Source of the DNA: an uncultured bacterium
Lineage (GTDB): Bacteria > Pseudomonadota > Gammaproteobacteria > Burkholderiales > Burkholderiaceae_D
Direction of reading: 5' to 3'
Assembly: GCA_903872555.1 (NCBI GenBank)
Contig: CAIQLE010000131.1
Coordinates: 1 to 10,783 of the forward strand
DNA length: 10,783 nucleotides
In this document: in pieces, positions 8,440 through 10,783 of the stretch
Layout: the number at the start of each line of letters is the position of its first letter
Numbering within the stretch: the first letter of the stretch is position 1
Notes under the pieces: generated by a model
Told to the model about the DNA's origin: nothing
The model's input: the letters and a program-made list of their open reading frames with translations, nothing else
The model's database searches: none
Position numbers and translations under genes: made by a program

Positions 8440-9317
8440 TGAAAAACCTGCTTAGCGTTGAACATATCACCCGCTATCAATACGATGAGCAGGTGGAGAT
8501 GGCGAATCATCTGGCCTTCATGTCGCCCCGCACTCAGGACGGGCAATGTGTCGAATCGCTGGAATGGCAGATTTCACCCCAGCCGGATTATCTGTCGCAC
8601 AGCACCGATACCTTCGGGAATATACGCAGCAATTTTGCGCTGTCCAAAACACACAATGAGTTGACCATCTGCGTGAAAAGTCAGGTCAGGGTCGAACCTA
8701 TGCCCTGGGATACGAATACGATCGCTGCGCGATCCTGGGAAAGCGTCAGAGATCAGCTGCGTCAGCAAGGTGAACAAGATTTTCTGGATGCCAGCGAATT
8801 TGTCTATGACAGCCCGCTTGCCTGCAAACTCGAACCTTTTTATCAGTATGCGCTGACATCCTTCACACCCGACAGAAACATACAGACAGCGGCCATGGAT
8901 CTAATGCAGCGGATTTTTCAGGATTTCAGCTTCTCGGCATCGGCCACCGAAGTTGACACGCCTGCACTGCAGTCCTTTGAACGACGTGCCGGCGTCTGTC
9001 AGGATTTTTCTCACATCATGATTTCCTGCTTCAGAAGTCTGGGCCTGGCTGCCCGATATGTCAGCGGATATCTACTGACGAATCCGGCACCGGGCATGAC
9101 ACGCCTCAGAGGCGCCGATGTATCGCATGCCTGGCTGTCGGTATGGACAGGCGAGCGCTGGCTGGATCTCGACCCCACCAACAATCAGATACCCGACCAG
9201 AATTATGTCAGGGTTGCCTGTGGCCGTGACTATGGTGATATTGCACCCCTGAAGGGTGTAATCCGTGGCGGAGAAAATCATAGGCTGACGGTCAGCGTCA
9301 CGGTAGAACCCATATAA
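8439..9317 (+). CDS. Transglutaminase-like cysteine protease-fold protein
   Basis: A 292-aa stand-alone protein with Bact_transglu_N (about 1-85; VEHITRYQYDEQV) and a transglutaminase core with a complete triad: C187 (AGVCQDFSH), H230 (DVSHAWLSVW) and D245 (LDLDPTNNQ). The closing segment YVRVACGRDYGDIAPLKGV (256-274) is a hallmark of this family. Such proteins are thought to act as peptidases or amide-bond transferases; no substrate is known. It is a paralogue of the N-terminal part of the DUF2126 protein, so the operon encodes two active-looking transglutaminase folds. The ATG overlaps the preceding stop (TGATG), which indicates translational coupling to the ATP-grasp gene; no separate ribosome binding site is visible. 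Confidence 0.93.
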   Translation: MKNLLSVEHITRYQYDEQVEMANHLAFMSPRTQDGQCVESLEWQISPQPDYLSHSTDTFGNIRSNFALSKTHNELTICVKSQVRVEPMPWDTNTIAARSWESVRDQLRQQGEQDFLDASEFVYDSPLACKLEPFYQYALTSFTPDRNIQTAAMDLMQRIFQDFSFSASATEVDTPALQSFERRAGVCQDFSHIMISCFRSLGLAARYVSGYLLTNPAPGMTRLRGADVSHAWLSVWTGERWLDLDPTNNQIPDQNYVRVACGRDYGDIAPLKGVIRGGENHRLTVSVTVEPI

Positions 9318-9378
9318 ACATATTATTCAAAATCTAAAACTAATAATCGCATGTGCTGTCGGTCACGCCGACTAAGCT
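9318..9378 (+). other. AT-rich intergenic gap inside the plus-strand cluster
   Basis: Sixty-one bases, AT-rich in the first half. A small hairpin (GTCGG 9358-9362, CCGAC 9368-9372) has no T tract, so I do not call a terminator. TATTAT and TAATAA boxes are present without matching -35 elements. It could hold a weak secondary promoter for the amidotransferase-like gene. Confidence 0.3.
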
Positions 9379-10047
9379 ATGCTCTGGCTCGTGAAGAAAA
9401 ACATCGCCATTTTTTTGCATCACCCTATGTGCTCGGCTGAGTCCGTGAATGGCATCATCCGCGCCCTGGCGCCTGCCTACAACATCAAACTATTCACCCG
9501 GCATAAAGTCCAGGAAGGATTTTTTGATGATGTGGCCATGGTGGTTTTCCCGGGTGGTACCGGAGATGCCAGTGGGTTCAGCCATCTTCTGAAGAGCAAT
9601 CTGGATGATGTCAAACAATGCCTCAGACGCGGCGGCAAATACCTTGGTATCTGCATGGGCGCCTACTGGGCTGATGCTTATTATTTCGACATACTGAAAG
9701 ACACGCGTGTACTGCAGTACATCAAACGTCCCGGTGCAGATATTCGATCTTCCTATGGCACGACCGCAGCCGTCGAATGGCAGGGAGAAAAACACCGCAT
9801 GTATTTCTATGACGGTGCCACCTTTACCGAAGGAGCCTTTCAGACGGTGGCCACCTATGCCAATGGCGACCCTATGGCCATCGTGCAGGGCTCTGTCGGT
9901 CTGATTGGCTGTCATCTGGAGAGCGAAGAAAGCTGGTACCTGAAAAAATATATGCAGCCTTACTGGCATCAGGGCAAGCAGCATGACTTATTGCTCAGCT
10001 TCGTCGCCGAGTATTTGCTGAATGAACCTCAGATGTTTCTTTTTTAA
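9379..10047 (+). CDS. Class I glutamine-amidotransferase-like (BPL_N-type) protein
   Basis: A 222-aa protein of the class I glutamine-amidotransferase-like fold, closest to what I recall as the BPL_N (biotin-protein-ligase N-terminal-like) family, although no ligase domain follows. Visible features are the N-terminal strand KKNIAIFLHH, the MVVFPGGTGD loop (54-63), the nucleophile elbow LGICMGAYWA (C92), and GCHLESEESW (177-186). H179 and E181 there correspond to the His-x-Glu of the amidotransferase triad, so a C92-H179-E181 triad appears intact. The reaction is unknown; an amidase, peptidase or ammonia-donor role is possible. A GTG at 9391 (VKKNIAIF) may be the true start, since homologues usually begin at this strand; no clear ribosome binding site supports either. 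It follows the second transglutaminase by 61 nt with no convincing terminator, so it may belong to the same transcript. Confidence 0.8.
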   Translation: MLWLVKKNIAIFLHHPMCSAESVNGIIRALAPAYNIKLFTRHKVQEGFFDDVAMVVFPGGTGDASGFSHLLKSNLDDVKQCLRRGGKYLGICMGAYWADAYYFDILKDTRVLQYIKRPGADIRSSYGTTAAVEWQGEKHRMYFYDGATFTEGAFQTVATYANGDPMAIVQGSVGLIGCHLESEESWYLKKYMQPYWHQGKQHDLLLSFVAEYLLNEPQMFLF

Positions 10048-10082
10048 GCAACCCTGTTCGTTACACTGTTAAAACAATAAAA

Positions 10083-10532
10083 ATGAATGCCAATCTACTC
10101 CGCTTTTTCATGAATATCTGGCCTCCCTTTATCGGGGCCGGCATCAAGATAGAACGACTGTCGCAAGACTATAAAAACGCTGTGATCAGCCTGCGCATGG
10201 GTTTACTGAACCGGAATATCGTCGGTGTACATTTTGGCGGCAGCCTGTTTGCCATGACCGATCCCTTCTTCATGATCATGGTTCATCACAATCTCGGCAG
10301 AGACTATGTGGTGTGGGACCGCGCTGCAAAAATTGATTTCATCAAGCCTGGCAAGGGCAAAGTCCGTGCGCAGTTTGAAGTCAGCACCGAACAAATTGAA
10401 GAACTAAGAATAGCGGCGGCTGACGGCAAAAAAACGCTCAGAGACTTTCAGGTTGAAATTCGGGACAGCTCGGGAGAGCTGGTCGCTGTGGTAGTCAAAA
10501 CCCTGTATGTGAGAATGAAACGCCCCACGTAG
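10083..10532 (+). CDS. DUF4442 hotdog-fold (thioesterase-like) protein
   Basis: A 149-aa protein matching the DUF4442 family, part of the hotdog/thioesterase superfamily that usually acts on acyl-CoA or acyl-carrier substrates. Supporting motifs are the start MNANLLRFFMNIWPPFIGAGI, the core NIVGVHFGGSLFAMTDPFFM (residues 45-64), YVVWDRAAKIDF (79-90), and a C-terminal strand VAVVVKTLYVRMK. Length is normal for the family. No signal peptide is present; the hydrophobic N-terminus is part of the domain. The substrate is unknown. It starts 35 nt after the amidotransferase-like gene without an obvious ribosome binding site (AATAAAA precedes the ATG) and may be cotranscribed. A link to PHB-derived acyl-CoA breakdown would be only a guess. 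Confidence 0.88.
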   Translation: MNANLLRFFMNIWPPFIGAGIKIERLSQDYKNAVISLRMGLLNRNIVGVHFGGSLFAMTDPFFMIMVHHNLGRDYVVWDRAAKIDFIKPGKGKVRAQFEVSTEQIEELRIAAADGKKTLRDFQVEIRDSSGELVAVVVKTLYVRMKRPT

Positions 10533-10601
10533 GGAATGCGCAATTGACGCCCTCTGCCGCCCCTTGCTGCGTTTACCAAGCGGAATTCAGATGGCCATTT
10601 T

Positions 10602-10610
10602 TGCTATGAT
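10602..10610 (+). promoter_or_regulatory. Possible extended -10 promoter for a gene beyond the right edge
   Basis: TGCTATGAT fits an extended -10 element (TG-N-TATGAT, five of six bases of TATAAT). No good -35 lies 16-18 nt upstream, which extended -10 promoters tolerate. It precedes about 170 nt of non-coding, AT-rich sequence. The downstream gene is not in the window, so this is a weak call. Confidence 0.3.
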
Positions 10611-10626
10611 TTGCATTCAGACCAAA

Positions 10627-10663
10627 TCAATAAAATATTATTGAATAAATAATATTATTGAAT
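10627..10663. repeat. AT-rich repeat with three TTATTGA half-sites
   Basis: A 13-bp direct repeat, AATATTATTGAAT, occurs at 10634-10646 and 10651-10663, separated by 4 nt. The first copy also forms an inverted pair with TCAATAA at 10627-10633 (TCAATAA-N4-TTATTGA). The period of 17 bp and the mix of inverted and direct half-sites suggest a protein binding site or a bent AT-rich upstream element. No specific regulator is recognised. The rest of 10533-10783 shows no gene and no clear terminator after the DUF4442 gene. Confidence 0.5.
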
Positions 10664-10783
10664 CAAGCTCAGCACAGCGCCTAAGCACGTCTTTCAATTC
10701 AGGCATTTACTGAAAATTTTGATCTGTATCTATAGAAAAATACGCGCTACAGGCGCAGGATCAAGCTCACAGGCATTTTTCAA

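Noticed and set aside
9358..9372. Hairpin GTCGG-N5-CCGAC as a terminator after the second transglutaminase
   Set aside because: Only a 5-bp stem and no T tract on either strand.
9490..9984. Minus-strand open frame of 164 codons opposite the amidotransferase-like gene
   Set aside because: The plus strand carries a clear family protein with an intact triad; the antisense translation shows no recognisable domain.
10534..10560. GC-rich stretch after the DUF4442 gene as a terminator
   Set aside because: The imperfect pairing AGGG/CCCT has no following T run.

Overview
The window reads as a chromosomal segment of a mid-GC proteobacterium. It is most likely a betaproteobacterium of the Burkholderiales (Oxalobacteraceae-like), judged from recall of protein families: the PhaZa1-type intracellular PHB depolymerase, a transglutaminase/DUF2126 protein of about 1150 aa, and an ATP-grasp/Alpha-E fusion. 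The genus cannot be fixed from the sequence alone. No RNA genes, IS elements, CRISPR arrays or signs of recent transfer were seen.

Layout. Minus strand: the 5' part of purU (cut by the left edge), then an intergenic region with a perfect 15-bp-stem terminator, then a glutathione S-transferase gene. A 119-bp divergent intergenic region follows. Plus strand: phaZ (intracellular polyhydroxybutyrate depolymerase), a transglutaminase/DUF2126 predicted amidoligase (TTG start), a circularly permuted ATP-grasp/Alpha-E fusion, a second transglutaminase-like protein, a class I glutamine-amidotransferase-like (BPL_N-type) protein, and a DUF4442 hotdog protein. The right end is non-coding and has an AT-rich repeated motif and a possible extended -10 promoter.

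How the genes may work together. The phaZ-to-second-transglutaminase genes are separated by 24, 12 and -1 nt, so they look like one operon. The two transglutaminase folds, the DUF2126 amidoligase-like domain and the ATP-grasp/Alpha-E protein form a conserved but biochemically uncharacterised module, predicted in the literature to make or process amide/peptide-linked products. The notable local observation is the promoter region. It carries two back-to-back matches to the sigma-54 (RpoN) -24/-12 element, one facing phaZ and the module and one facing the GST gene. Their -24 elements form the palindrome TGCCA-N4-TGGCA. If real, this places storage-polymer breakdown and the amidoligase module under RpoN control, possibly nitrogen or another activator-dependent signal, and makes the two directions potentially mutually exclusive.

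Function calls rest on motifs recognised by eye. No database search was run.
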